A DNA stretch of 43,130 nt from Gammaproteobacteria bacterium (lineage in GTDB: Bacteria; Pseudomonadota; Gammaproteobacteria; Xanthomonadales; SZUA-5): assembly GCA_030430155.1 (NCBI GenBank), contig JAUIFV010000018.1, forward strand, positions 1 through 43,130, read 5' to 3'. Below, piece by piece: positions 16,709 through 26,910 of this stretch. The notes beneath the pieces were generated by a model. It searched no databases. It was not told the origin of the DNA and was given only the letters and a program-made list of their open reading frames with translations. The translations under genes and the position numbers were made by a program. The first letter of the stretch is position 1. Each line of letters starts with the position of its first letter.

Positions 16709-19700
16709 ATGTCTCAGCAATCTCACAATGCCAAGCTGCGCGCACTGGGTCGTCAACTGCGCCAGGTGCCGGCGCGCGACTGGCCGGGTCTGAAGCGCTC
16801 ATTGCGGGCGCTCAACGGCGATGACCGCCAGGCGGTAGCGGCATTTGAGGGCCGACTGCAGCGTGCCTGCGCGCAGGTTGCCGCACGCCGTGCAGCGTTG
16901 CCCCAACTGCGCTACGACGACGCCCTGCCGATGGTCGGTCAGCGCGAGGCCTTTCTGCGCCTGCTGCGCCAGCATCAGGTGGTGGTGGTGGCCGGCTCCA
17001 CCGGCTGCGGCAAGAGCACCCAGCTGCCCAAGCTGCTGCTGGAGGCCGGATACGGCACTCGAGGGCTGATTGGGGTCACCCAGCCGCGGCGCATTGCCGC
17101 CCGCTCGTTGGCGCGGCGGGTCGCCGATGAGCTGGGCGAGTCGGTCGGTGGCCGGATCGGCTGGCAGGTGCGATTTGCGCAGAATCTGGGCGAAACATCC
17201 CAGGTCAAGTTCATGACCGACGGCATTCTGCTCGCCGAAACCCAGGGTGATCGCGAGTTGCGCGGCTACGACGCGATCATCGTTGACGAGGTTCACGAGC
17301 GCTCGCTGAATATCGACTTTCTACTCGGCTATCTGCAGCGGCTGCTGTCTAAACGCCCCGATCTGAAGCTGGTCCTGGCCTCGGCGACGCTGGACACCGA
17401 ACGTTTTGCCGAGCATTTCGGCGGCGCGCCGGTGCTGGCGGTGGAGGGCCGTGGATATCCGGTGGAGATTCGGCATCGGCCCCTGGTCAGCGAGGACAAG
17501 GGCGAGGATCTGGACCTGTATGAGGGTATCCACGCCGCCATCGTCGAGCTGTCGGCGGAGGATAGGCGCGGCGATGTGCTGGTCTTCCTGCCCGGGGAGC
17601 GCGAGATCCGCGACGCCCATCGGCACCTGGAGAACGCCGGCCTGCGGCATACCGAGATCGTGCCGCTGTACGGCCGCCTGAGCGCGCAGCTGCAGGATCG
17701 GGTGTTCAAGCCGGGCAGCGGGCGGCGCATCGTGCTGGCTACCAACGTCGCCGAGACCTCGCTGACCGTGCCGCGGATCAAGTTCGTTATTGATTCGGGG
17801 CTGGCGCGGGTGATGCGCTATGCGCCGCGCACCCAGGTGCAGCGACTGCAAGTCGAGCCGATCTCGCAGGCCGCCGCGGCGCAGCGGGCCGGACGCTGTG
17901 GGCGCACGTCGCCCGGGGTCTGCGTTCGGTTGTACGCCGAGGCCGACGCTCAGCGGCGTCCGGAATTCACCGATCCGGAGCTGCTGCGCTCGTCGCTGGC
18001 CGGGGTGATACTGTCCATGCTCAGCCTGCGTCTGGGCGACCCGGACCGTTTTCCGTTCATCGATCCGCCGGCTCGGCGTCTGCTGCACGAGGGTTGGCAG
18101 GTGCTGTTCGAACTCGGTGCGGTCGACGACAAGCGGCGCATCACCGACACCGGTCGGCTGATGGCCAAGCTGCCTATAGACGTGCGCATGGGACGCATGC
18201 TGGTGGCCTCGCGCGAGCGCGACGCGCTGGATGAGGCGTTGATCATCGCCAGCGCGTTGAGCGTGCAGGACCCCAAGGAGCGCCCTCAGGAGCGTCGCGG
18301 TGAAGCCGATTCCAAGCACGCCGTGTGGCGCGATGAGCGCTCGGACTTCCTCGGCTGGGTCAACCTGTGGCGGGCCTTCGAGCAGGTCGCAGCCGAGCAG
18401 ACCCAACGCGGCCTGCGGCAGTGGTGCAGCGATAATCTGTTGTCCTATCCGAAGATGCGCGAGTGGCGCGAGCTGCATCGTCAGCTCAAGCTGCTGGTCA
18501 AGCAGCTGGAGTGGCGGATCAATGCCGAGCCGGCCAGCTACGAGGCGCTGCATCAATCCATCCTGGTGGCCTATCTGAGCCATATCGGCGAGCGCGACCC
18601 CAAACAGGACTACCGCGGTCCGCGGCAGCGCAAGTTCCGCCCCTTCCCGTCTTCGGCGCTGGCCCGCAGCGGCGGCCGCTGGCTGGTCGCCGCCAGCCTG
18701 TTGGAGACTCGGCGGCTGTACGCGCTGGAGGTGGCGCGCATCGAGCAGAAATGGATCGAGCCGCTGGCCGCGCACCTGCTCAGCCGCCAGCACTACGAGC
18801 CGCAGTGGGATGCCGTACAGGCCCAGTCCTGGTGTTTCGAAGATCTGCTGCTCGAAGGGCTGGCCGTCGTTCGCCGGCGGCGCACCCGGCTGGCTCCGTT
18901 GGACCAAGCGGCGGCGCGAGAGCTGTTCCTGCGCCACGGCCTGGTCCGCGGCGAGTGGCAGCTGCGTCATCCGGTCTTGCATCAGCACCGGCGTCTGTTC
19001 AATGAGGCGCAGGACAAGGAGGAAAAGCTGCGCCGCCGCGGACTGCTGCGCGACGAGTTGGAACTGGCCGCGTGGTTCGACCAGCGCATTCCCGCCGAGA
19101 TCGTCGATGGCCGCAGTCTGCTGGCCTGGCTGCGCAATGCCGAGCCGACGCAGCTGGAGGCGCTGGTGCTGCGGATCAGCGATCTGGTCATTCCCGAAGC
19201 CAGCGCCAGCGAGCTGGATCTGTATCCGGCGCAGCTGGAACAGAACGGCATGTCGCTGCCGCTGCGCTACAGCTTTGATCCGCACGCCGACGACGACGGC
19301 GTCACCGCGAGCGTGGCGCTGGCCGATCTGGGCCGCATCGATGGCCAGCTGCTGCAGTGGCTGGTACCCGGCCTGCGCGAGGAGAAGGTGGTCGCCCTGA
19401 TCAAGGGCCTGCCCAAGGCGCAGCGCCGCCATTACGTGCCTGCGCCGGACTTTGCGCGCGCTTTCCTGGAGGCCCATCCGACGCCGAAGGGCAGCCTGCA
19501 CGGCGCGCTGGCCGCCTTTCTGACTCGGGTTACCGGCGCCCCGGTGCAGGCCGAGGACTTCGCCGCGGTCAGTCTGGCCGACCACCTGCAGCTGCGCTTG
19601 GAGATTCGCGATGGCGAAAAACTGCTGGCCAGCGACCGGGATATCGATAGCCTGATCAACGGATTGGCGCAGCGCGCGCAGCAGGCCTTCGCGCAGCGGG

Positions 19701-20563
19701 CTCGTGATGCCTTCGATGAGCAGCCACTGGCGGATTTTCCGGTCGAGGCCATCGCCGAATCGCAGCGGCTGGCCGACGGCGCCACCGCCTACCCGGCACT
19801 GACCGTCACCGAGGCCGGGGTGGTGTTACGTGGATACGTCGACCCCGCGGCGGCCGCCCAGGCCCATCGGCAGGGCGTCCGCCAGCTGTTACGCGAGCGT
19901 CTGGCCGACCAGCTGCGCTACTGGCGCCGGCACCTGCCGCTATCGGCACAGGCCGGTCTGCAGGCCGCGCCCATCGGCGGCACCGAGGCGATCGCCGAGG
20001 ATCTGGTTGAAGGCGCATTCCTGGCGCTGACCGAAAACGTCGACCAGATTCGAGACCCTGAAGGCTACATGCGCTGCGCGGAAGCCGTTCGCGGCCAGCT
20101 CGGGCCGATGGTCAGTGAGCGTGGCCAGCAGATTGAGCGGTTGTTGATCCGCTACGGCGAGCTGCGCCGGCAGATGCAGCCGCCGCTGATGGGTTTTGCG
20201 GCCGCCAATCTGGCCGATCTGAAGGCGCAGCTGGAGCGCCTGCTGGGCACCGGCTTCGCCGGCCGTTGGTCAGCTGAACGACTGGGTCATATCGACCGTT
20301 ATCTGCAGGCTGCAGCCAAACGCCTCGAGCGGATGCTGCTGGACCCTAGCAAGGATCAGCAAAAACAGCTTGAGGTGGCGCCTTTCGACGCCGAACTGCA
20401 GCGTCTGCGCGCAGCCGGCGCCAGCGAAGAACTGCTAGACCCGCTGCGCTGGGCCATCGAGGAACTGCGCGTGTCCGTGTTCGCCCAGGAGTTGGGTACG
20501 GCACTTCCGGTGTCGGCCAAGCGATTGCACCGGCTGGTGCGCAAGATCGAGAACGCGATTTGA
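16709..20563 (+). CDS. hrpA: ATP-dependent RNA helicase HrpA
   Basis: DEAH-type helicase of 1284 residues (E. coli HrpA about 1300). Walker A is GSTGCGKST at residues 96-104, the DEVH box at 193-196 (DEVHER), motif III is SAT at 225-227, and motif VI appears as QRAGRCGR, the reading typical of HrpA rather than eukaryotic DEAH proteins. Helicase-associated and OB-fold regions follow, and the long C-terminal DUF3418-type half distinguishes HrpA from HrpB. HrpA resolves stalled ribosomes and acts on mRNA in E. coli. It is divergent from dps. A 754-codon frame on the opposite strand is a GC-driven shadow. Confidence 0.96.
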   Translation: MSQQSHNAKLRALGRQLRQVPARDWPGLKRSLRALNGDDRQAVAAFEGRLQRACAQVAARRAALPQLRYDDALPMVGQREAFLRLLRQHQVVVVAGSTGCGKSTQLPKLLLEAGYGTRGLIGVTQPRRIAARSLARRVADELGESVGGRIGWQVRFAQNLGETSQVKFMTDGILLAETQGDRELRGYDAIIVDEVHERSLNIDFLLGYLQRLLSKRPDLKLVLASATLDTERFAEHFGGAPVLAVEGRGYPVEIRHRPLVSEDKGEDLDLYEGIHAAIVELSAEDRRGDVLVFLPGEREIRDAHRHLENAGLRHTEIVPLYGRLSAQLQDRVFKPGSGRRIVLATNVAETSLTVPRIKFVIDSGLARVMRYAPRTQVQRLQVEPISQAAAAQRAGRCGRTSPGVCVRLYAEADAQRRPEFTDPELLRSSLAGVILSMLSLRLGDPDRFPFIDPPARRLLHEGWQVLFELGAVDDKRRITDTGRLMAKLPIDVRMGRMLVASRERDALDEALIIASALSVQDPKERPQERRGEADSKHAVWRDERSDFLGWVNLWRAFEQVAAEQTQRGLRQWCSDNLLSYPKMREWRELHRQLKLLVKQLEWRINAEPASYEALHQSILVAYLSHIGERDPKQDYRGPRQRKFRPFPSSALARSGGRWLVAASLLETRRLYALEVARIEQKWIEPLAAHLLSRQHYEPQWDAVQAQSWCFEDLLLEGLAVVRRRRTRLAPLDQAAARELFLRHGLVRGEWQLRHPVLHQHRRLFNEAQDKEEKLRRRGLLRDELELAAWFDQRIPAEIVDGRSLLAWLRNAEPTQLEALVLRISDLVIPEASASELDLYPAQLEQNGMSLPLRYSFDPHADDDGVTASVALADLGRIDGQLLQWLVPGLREEKVVALIKGLPKAQRRHYVPAPDFARAFLEAHPTPKGSLHGALAAFLTRVTGAPVQAEDFAAVSLADHLQLRLEIRDGEKLLASDRDIDSLINGLAQRAQQAFAQRARDAFDEQPLADFPVEAIAESQRLADGATAYPALTVTEAGVVLRGYVDPAAAAQAHRQGVRQLLRERLADQLRYWRRHLPLSAQAGLQAAPIGGTEAIAEDLVEGAFLALTENVDQIRDPEGYMRCAEAVRGQLGPMVSERGQQIERLLIRYGELRRQMQPPLMGFAAANLADLKAQLERLLGTGFAGRWSAERLGHIDRYLQAAAKRLERMLLDPSKDQQKQLEVAPFDAELQRLRAAGASEELLDPLRWAIEELRVSVFAQELGTALPVSAKRLHRLVRKIENAI

Positions 20564-20768
20564 GCAGCCCGCACGGCGTGCGTAAGGGTCTACTAATGCA
20601 TTCTGCTCCCTCCGCTTGACTCGGCGCATCTGTTGCTGCATTGCAGCGCGATGGCGACGCCAGCTGTTACCCGCAGCTAAACGCAGTGTCCAAACCATGC
20701 GCTGTTTGGCTTTCTTGATCCTCCAGGGGTGGGATACACTGGGGTAATTTGTTTGCGTACAGGTCCAC

Positions 20769-22403
20769 ATGAAAGCTTGCCTATTGCCGCTTTGCCTCTC
20801 TCTTTTGGCTTACTCATCAATAGTTCCCGCCGCTGGCAACATGCGCCTGGGGATCAACGGGTCCGGTCCTATCGAGCTGGACAACGCGCAAACCCAGCAG
20901 CTGTTCACGCCGACCTTGACCACCCAGAAGCGCCTGCGGATGAAGCTGGCCCAGCCGGTGCTGTGCACCTCCTTCTCTACCGCGACCACCGATGTGGCGG
21001 TGGAACTGGTCAATCCTCAGGAGTTTTTCGCCAATCCGCTGGTCTACCCGCCGATCCGCGGCCTGTCGAGCATCAGCTATTTCGTCAACGACAATCAGAA
21101 CCGCGGGCTACTGCAGATTTCTTCCACCGGCAGTGCGCCAGCAGGAAATGTGGCTTGCTGCATCCTGACTCCGGCGGCCAATGCACTGTGCCTGCAGGGC
21201 AACGCCACCCAGTCGGCCATCATCGATAGCGAACTGTTCGAGGACGGCTTTGAGAATTTCATCCCGCTGACCGGTCCGGATCTGATCGTCACCGTGCAGG
21301 CCCCGGCCACCGTGGGCCAGGGAGCGACGCTCAACTACGACATCGTGATTCGCAACGAGGGGGTCTCCACTGCGACCAGCGCGCGGATCCGCGAATACTT
21401 CCCCACGGTTGCTGCCAACCCGCCGGCGTTGACCACCGGCTCGTGGACCTGCAGCGCCACGCCGGGCAGCAGCTGCGCTACCGGGGCCGGCACCGGCATC
21501 ATCAGCGCCGCGCCCAACGAACGGCTGTTCAACGTTGCCGTTGGCGGTACGGTCACCTTCAGCGTTACTCGCAGCGTGCTTAATTCGCCGCCGCCGATGA
21601 TCGGCTCCACATTGCGCCTGAATGCCGCGGTATTCACCCGGCCGCAGGAGAACGAATCGCGCATCGGCAACAATCAGGCTGACGCCACCGTCACCATCCA
21701 GAACAACACTGCACCGACCATCAGCGACGTGGCCAACCAGACCATCGATGAAGATGGCGCTACCGGTGCTCTGGCCTTTACCGTGGGCGATGCGGAGACT
21801 GCGCCGGGCTCACTGGGGGTGAGTGCGGTCAGCAACAATCAGGCGCTGATCCCGAACGGCAATCTGGTCCTCGGCGGCAGCGGTGCCAATCGCACGATCA
21901 CCGCCACGCCAGTGCAGGACGGCAACGGTACGGCGACCATCACCGTCACGGTCAGCGACGGCAGTGCGACCAGCAACGACACCTTCACCGTCACCGTCGA
22001 TCCGATCAACGACGCGCCCAGCTTCACCGCTGGCGGTGATCTGAGCTTCACCACCGGGGCGGCTGCCGGTGCGCGCAATCCGGACTGGGCCAGCGATATC
22101 TCGCAATGTCCGCCGGCCCGACCCACCTGCGAGGGCAACGAGCCGGACATCGGGCTGAACTTCATGGTTCAGATCGACAGCGACACGGGCATCCTCAGCG
22201 GACCAGTCAGCGTCGGCACCGATGGCAAGATCCTTTTCGCGCTGGCCGACTCCGGCGGTGGCGTGGCCTCGGACGGCCTGGCCTGCATCGTGGTCACCCT
22301 GAACGATGGCGGCGACGGCAATCCGCCCAACGCCAACAGCCAGACCCAGGGGCCGTTCCGTATCGAGGTCGGTAGTCCGGGCGGCAGCTGTTTGCCGCGT
22401 TAG
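20769..22403 (+). CDS. Secreted protein with DGFE motif, DUF11-like and cadherin/Ig-like domains
   Basis: Protein of 544 residues. The signal peptide MKACLLPLCLSLLAYSSIVPAAG is cleaved around residue 22. Residues 25-155 form a cysteine-containing domain I do not recognise. It ends with SELFEDGFE at 154-162, the same tag that closes two other secreted proteins here. A DUF11/CARDB-like domain (about 170-305; DLIVTVQAPATVGQGATLNY) and a cadherin/Ig-like segment (TISDVANQTIDEDGATGALAF, about 317-418) follow, then a module with NDAPSFTAGGDLSFTTGAAA. There is no membrane anchor or known sorting signal at the C-terminus (GSCLPR). It is likely extracellular or surface-associated. It lies between hrpA and relA with no obvious partner. 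Confidence 0.8.
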   Translation: MKACLLPLCLSLLAYSSIVPAAGNMRLGINGSGPIELDNAQTQQLFTPTLTTQKRLRMKLAQPVLCTSFSTATTDVAVELVNPQEFFANPLVYPPIRGLSSISYFVNDNQNRGLLQISSTGSAPAGNVACCILTPAANALCLQGNATQSAIIDSELFEDGFENFIPLTGPDLIVTVQAPATVGQGATLNYDIVIRNEGVSTATSARIREYFPTVAANPPALTTGSWTCSATPGSSCATGAGTGIISAAPNERLFNVAVGGTVTFSVTRSVLNSPPPMIGSTLRLNAAVFTRPQENESRIGNNQADATVTIQNNTAPTISDVANQTIDEDGATGALAFTVGDAETAPGSLGVSAVSNNQALIPNGNLVLGGSGANRTITATPVQDGNGTATITVTVSDGSATSNDTFTVTVDPINDAPSFTAGGDLSFTTGAAAGARNPDWASDISQCPPARPTCEGNEPDIGLNFMVQIDSDTGILSGPVSVGTDGKILFALADSGGGVASDGLACIVVTLNDGGDGNPPNANSQTQGPFRIEVGSPGGSCLPR

Positions 22404-22511
22404 CAGAGCAGGGCCCGGGGCCCAGCGGCGGTCCGCTCGATCTGATCGGCGGACCGGCGGCGCTGCGCCGCCTTCGCTAAACTCGCCGGTACCCATTCCC
22501 AACTGCTCAAG

Positions 22512-24644
22512 ATGCGCCGCAACGCGACTGAAAACCCGGACGCCGCTGGCGGCGAGACCTTGTGGCACGAGCAGGTCGCCGAGCCGCTGCGCGATGCGCT
22601 GCGCGAGGCCTGCGCGGCTTCGGACTCGCTGCGCGCCGATCTCGGCGCGGCGCAGGCGCTGCTGACCGACCTGGAGGTTGACGAGGAAACACGTCAGGCG
22701 GCGTTGATCGACGGCGCCGGGCTGACCACGACGGCCCTGCAGTTGCCCGGCGGCGGCTTGTCGGCCGGATTGCGCAATCTGCTTGTGGGACTGGAAGAGG
22801 CGAGCAAGGTCTGGGCGTTGTGGGACGACAAGGGCGTGCACACCAGCGCCGAAGGCCTGCGGCGGCTCCTGCTGGTACTGATTCGCGACCTGCGCGTGGT
22901 CTTCGTGCTGCTGGTGGCGCAGTTGGTGCGCCTGCGCGGATTGGCCCATGCCGACCCGGAGCAGGCTCGGCGCGCGGCCCAACTGACCGCTGACATCCAC
23001 GCGCCGCTGGCCAATCGGCTCGGTATTTGGCAGCTGAAATGGGAGCTGGAGGACTGGACCTTCCGTTTTCTGCGTCCGGACGTCTATCGCCGCGTGGCCA
23101 AGCTGCTCGGCGAACGCCGCGCCGATCGCGAGCGCTATATCGACCAGGTGCTTGGTCAGCTGCGCCAGGCTCTGGCCGATGCCGGCATTGCCGGGGCGCA
23201 GATCGCCGGTCGCCCCAAGCACATCTTCAGTATCTGGAAGAAGATGCAGCGCAAGGGCGTGGACTTCGATCAGCTCTACGACGTGCGTGCGGTACGCGTG
23301 CTGGTCGCCGATGTCCCCACCTGCTACGCCGTGCTCGGCCTGGTGCACGGACTGTGGCCGTACATTCCGGGTGAGTTCGACGACTACATCGCCAATCCCA
23401 AGGGCAACGACTATCGTTCCCTGCATACCGCGGTCTTCGGCCCCGGCGGCACTTCGCTGGAAGTGCAGATCCGCACCTTTGAGATGCACCGCCAGGCGGA
23501 AATGGGCGTGGCCGCACACTGGCGCTACAAGGAAGGCGGCAGTGGCGATTCCAGCTTTGAGCGCAAGGTTGCCGAGATGCGCCAGCTGCTTGAGCACCGC
23601 GAAGAAGGTGAGGACGATAGCGCGCTGCTGGCCGGTTTCCCCACCGACGCGCTGGAAGACCGTGTCTATGTACTGACCCCCAAGGGTCAGGTGGTGGACA
23701 TGGCCAAGGGCGCGACGGTGCTGGACTTCGCCTATCAGATCCACACCGACGTCGGGCACCGCTGTCGCGGCGCCAAGATCAACGGCCGCATCGTCCAGCT
23801 GACCCATCAGCCGCGCACCGGCGATCGCATCGAAATCCTGACCAATAAACAGCCGGCGCCGCGGCGCGACTGGCTGAATCAGCAGAACGGCTATCTGCAT
23901 ACCGCCAGAGCCCGCACCAAGGTGCGCAACTGGTTCAACCGGCTGGACTTCGAGCAGAACGTGCGCGACGGCAAGGAGATCGTCGATCGCGAGCTGTCGC
24001 GGCTGGCTCTGGCCGCCGGTGGACTGGAGGCGCTGTTGCCGCGTCTGCACGTCAACAGCGTGGACGAGATGTACGCGCAGGTGGCCTTGGGCGATCTGTC
24101 GCCCGGGCAGATTGCCAGGGTTGCCCATGAAGCCCAGGCGCCGGCCAAAGAGGAGATTCCGGCGCTCAAGCCGCAGGGGCGCAGCCCCGCTCAGGGCAAG
24201 GACGCGGTGGTCATCGATGGCGTCGGCAATCTGTTGGTGAGCATGGCGCAGTGCTGTAGGCCGGTGCCCGGCGACGCCATCTCAGGCTTCATCACCCGCG
24301 GCCGCGGTGTGCGCGTGCATCGTGCCGACTGCGGCAGCCTGGGTGCGTTGGCCACCCGCCACCCGGAGCGGGTGATCGAAGTGCAGTGGGGCAGGGCCGG
24401 CAGCCAGCGCTTCGAAGTGCGAGTGCGCATCGAGGCCTACGATCGCCACGGGCTGCTGCGCGATGTGGGCGCGGTGCTGGCCGCGGCGCAGGTCAGCGTG
24501 CTGCAGCTCAACAGTTCGGCGGCCAAGGACGGCAGTGCCACTGTGGAGGTGGATCTGGCGGTCAACGACTTTGCCCAGCTTTCCGAGCTGCTTGGCAAGC
24601 TGCGCAGCCTGCCCAATGTGATGGATGCGCAGCGGATGGGTTGA
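22512..24644 (+). CDS. relA: GTP pyrophosphokinase, (p)ppGpp synthetase RelA
   Basis: Protein of 710 residues. The N-terminal region aligns with the hydrolase domain (APLANRLGIWQLKWELED) but lacks the HD metal-binding residues, so the enzyme should synthesise but not degrade (p)ppGpp, as RelA does. The synthetase domain begins near residue 233 (RPKHIFSIWKKMQRKG) and includes YDVRAVRVLV and GNDYRSLHTAVFGP (about 297). TGS is at about 382-442 (DRVYVLTPKGQVVDM), with a zinc-finger/helical region and an ACT domain at about 634-710. Ribosome-bound RelA responds to uncharged tRNA. The Ser/Thr kinase gene follows 178 bp later. No mazG or recombination genes adjoin. Confidence 0.95.
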   Translation: MRRNATENPDAAGGETLWHEQVAEPLRDALREACAASDSLRADLGAAQALLTDLEVDEETRQAALIDGAGLTTTALQLPGGGLSAGLRNLLVGLEEASKVWALWDDKGVHTSAEGLRRLLLVLIRDLRVVFVLLVAQLVRLRGLAHADPEQARRAAQLTADIHAPLANRLGIWQLKWELEDWTFRFLRPDVYRRVAKLLGERRADRERYIDQVLGQLRQALADAGIAGAQIAGRPKHIFSIWKKMQRKGVDFDQLYDVRAVRVLVADVPTCYAVLGLVHGLWPYIPGEFDDYIANPKGNDYRSLHTAVFGPGGTSLEVQIRTFEMHRQAEMGVAAHWRYKEGGSGDSSFERKVAEMRQLLEHREEGEDDSALLAGFPTDALEDRVYVLTPKGQVVDMAKGATVLDFAYQIHTDVGHRCRGAKINGRIVQLTHQPRTGDRIEILTNKQPAPRRDWLNQQNGYLHTARARTKVRNWFNRLDFEQNVRDGKEIVDRELSRLALAAGGLEALLPRLHVNSVDEMYAQVALGDLSPGQIARVAHEAQAPAKEEIPALKPQGRSPAQGKDAVVIDGVGNLLVSMAQCCRPVPGDAISGFITRGRGVRVHRADCGSLGALATRHPERVIEVQWGRAGSQRFEVRVRIEAYDRHGLLRDVGAVLAAAQVSVLQLNSSAAKDGSATVEVDLAVNDFAQLSELLGKLRSLPNVMDAQRMG

Positions 24645-24822
24645 GCCGCTCGTTCTCGGCACGGGGCCTCCGCAGCTGCCCTAAAGCGGCCGCCGTAGGC
24701 ATTTGTCGAGGTCTGCGGGCGCCTTCTCCTATGCCTGTGCCTCGCGCTTGGGCTAAGCTGCGCGCTTTGGCTTCAATGCTCGCAGGCCAACGCGGCCGGC
24801 GGCAGTGCGGGCTTAGGCGCAA

Positions 24823-26910
24823 ATGGTCGATATTCCTGGCTACAAAATCATTCGTCAGCTGGGCCGTGGCGGAATGGCGACGGTGTATCTGGCCGAGCAG
24901 GCGCTGGTTGAGCGCGAGGTGGCGCTGAAAGTGATGGCGCCGCAGCTGACCGTCGATCCCAGCTTTGGTGAGCGCTTTCTGCGCGAGGCGCGGATTGCCG
25001 CCAAGCTGCGTCATCCGCATATCGTCTCGATCATCGAAGTCGGCGTGCACGGCGACTACCACTATGCGGCGATGGAGTACCTGGCCGGGCCGGTGCAGAC
25101 GCGCGAAAGCGATACGCTAAGCCTGAAGGCGACGCTGCGAGTGGTGCGTGAGATCGCCACCGCGCTGGACTATGCGCACAGCAAGGGTGTGGTGCATCGC
25201 GACGTCAAGCCGGACAACATCCTGCTGCGTGAGGACGGTAGCGCGGTGCTCGGCGATTTCGGCATTGCCCGCGCCGCCGACGCAACCGGTGCGGTGACCC
25301 GTACCGGCGCGGTGGTCGGCACGCCGCTGTTCATGAGTCCGGAGCAGCTGCGCGGCAAGCAGGTCGACGGGCGCTCGGATTTGTACAGCCTGGGTGTAGT
25401 CGCCTTTCAGCTCCTCAGCGGCCGTCCACCCTATGTTGCCGAGGACGCGCTGGCGCTGGGGATCATGCACATGACCTCGCCGATTCCGGCGCTGCCGGCC
25501 AGTTTTCAGCCGGCGCAGGCGCTGGTTCACAAGCTGTTGGCCAAAGACCCCGCCGATCGCTACCAGACCGGTGCCGCGGTGGCTGCCGCAGTGACCGCGC
25601 TGGAAGCGCAGTTGGGCGGTAACGACGCGGCAGCATTGCCTGCGCCCGCGCCTGCGCCTGAAGCGCCGCCGCCCGAGGATATCGACCTGGGCAGCCCACG
25701 TGGTGGACGCGCCGAACCAACCATAGGCGAATTCGCAGAAGCGGTCGCTGACCGTTGGCGCGTGACCCCACGCCCGGCCAGTCGGCTGCGTCGCCGCCGC
25801 CGTTGGGGCCTGCCGCTGTTGCTGGTGCTGGTGCTGCTGGCCGCCGTCGGCTGGTGGCAGCGAGAGCTGTGGCTGCCGCAGGCGCAGCAGTGGCTGAACG
25901 AGCAGCTCGGCGCAACCGATCAGCGCCTAGAGCAATTCTCCGAGCGGCGCGCCAAAGGCGAGCTGATACGCCCCGGCGGAGACGATGCGCTGGCCGACCT
26001 CAGCGCGCTGCTGGCCGAGCAGCCGGACAACGCCCAAGCCTTGGGCGCGCTCGCCGCCGCTTGGCCGGAACTGGTCGCCGAGCTCAAGCGGCTGGACAAC
26101 AGCGACCCGCCGGCAGCGCAACAGCTGCGCGCGCGGCTGCTGGCGCTGCGCCCGGACGATGCGGCCCTGCAGCCGCCAGCGGCGCCGACCAGCAACGATG
26201 CAGCACCCATCGCCAACAGCACCGTCGGCAGCGGTGCCCCGACGCCGACTTCATCGCTGTCAGAGGATCAGGTCCAGACGCTGCTGGATGAACAGCTGGA
26301 GGCCGCTCGAGCCGCCGAGCGGCAGCGCCAGTGGTATGGCGAGGACGGTGCCCTGGAGGCCTATCGCGCGGCGCTGGCGCTGCGCCCGGAGAGTGACGCC
26401 GCGCGAGTTGGGCTGCTGCGGCTGATCGATCGGATACTGATCGACGCGCGCGAGGCCGTGCAGCGTCGCCAGCAGACCGAACCCGCACAGGCCGCGGTGG
26501 AGGCCTTTGACGGCATCGAGGTGGCCAAGGCCGCGCGCGATGAGCTGATGCGACTGCTGCAGCTGGCCGAACGTCGCGGTGCCGGCGCCGACCGGGTGCA
26601 GCGCATCAACGCCGCCCTGGCCGCCGCCGATCAGCTGCTGCGCCGCGGCACGCCGGCCGATCAAGCGCTGATCGATCTGGCCACGCAGCTAGCCGATGCA
26701 GCCCAGCTGGACCGTCGCGATCCGCGTTTGCGCGAAACCATCGACAAAGTCGCCGCGCTGCTGCTGGTGCGCGCCGGCGAAAAACTGGAAGCCAACGACG
26801 CTGGCGGTGCCGAAGCGCTGCTCAAGGCGGCCGGCACGCTGACCCCGGACAGCGCCCAGCTGGAGGATCTGCAGATTCGGGTGGAACGAGCGGGGGCGGC
26901 TGGCGGTTAG
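24823..26910 (+). CDS. Membrane Ser/Thr protein kinase (Hanks type) with extracytoplasmic helical repeats
   Basis: Protein of 695 residues. Kinase domain at about 7-270: glycine loop GRGGMATVY (14-22), Lys36 (VALKVM), catalytic loop HRDVKPDN (125-132, D127), DFG at 145-147, SPE in place of APE at 172-174, and an activation loop rich in Thr (AVTRTGAVVGTP). A Pro/Ala/Glu linker and an Arg-rich stretch (RLRRRRRW) precede one transmembrane helix at about 328-345. The outer 350 residues are Ala/Gln/Glu-rich helices resembling TPR or coiled coil. There is no PASTA domain. The target is unknown. Its place after relA hints at, but does not show, a stress-signalling link. No cognate PP2C phosphatase or FHA protein is present in the window. 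Confidence 0.9.
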   Translation: MVDIPGYKIIRQLGRGGMATVYLAEQALVEREVALKVMAPQLTVDPSFGERFLREARIAAKLRHPHIVSIIEVGVHGDYHYAAMEYLAGPVQTRESDTLSLKATLRVVREIATALDYAHSKGVVHRDVKPDNILLREDGSAVLGDFGIARAADATGAVTRTGAVVGTPLFMSPEQLRGKQVDGRSDLYSLGVVAFQLLSGRPPYVAEDALALGIMHMTSPIPALPASFQPAQALVHKLLAKDPADRYQTGAAVAAAVTALEAQLGGNDAAALPAPAPAPEAPPPEDIDLGSPRGGRAEPTIGEFAEAVADRWRVTPRPASRLRRRRRWGLPLLLVLVLLAAVGWWQRELWLPQAQQWLNEQLGATDQRLEQFSERRAKGELIRPGGDDALADLSALLAEQPDNAQALGALAAAWPELVAELKRLDNSDPPAAQQLRARLLALRPDDAALQPPAAPTSNDAAPIANSTVGSGAPTPTSSLSEDQVQTLLDEQLEAARAAERQRQWYGEDGALEAYRAALALRPESDAARVGLLRLIDRILIDAREAVQRRQQTEPAQAAVEAFDGIEVAKAARDELMRLLQLAERRGAGADRVQRINAALAAADQLLRRGTPADQALIDLATQLADAAQLDRRDPRLRETIDKVAALLLVRAGEKLEANDAGGAEALLKAAGTLTPDSAQLEDLQIRVERAGAAGG

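Noticed and set aside
17321-19585. 754-codon open frame on the minus strand
   Set aside because: It lies wholly antisense to hrpA, whose helicase motifs are clear. The translation is rich in Gln, Arg and Ala without family motifs, as expected from codon bias in high-GC DNA.
21810-24128. 772-codon minus-strand open frame
   Set aside because: Antisense to relA and the end of the secreted 544-residue protein; no recognisable domain and low-complexity composition.
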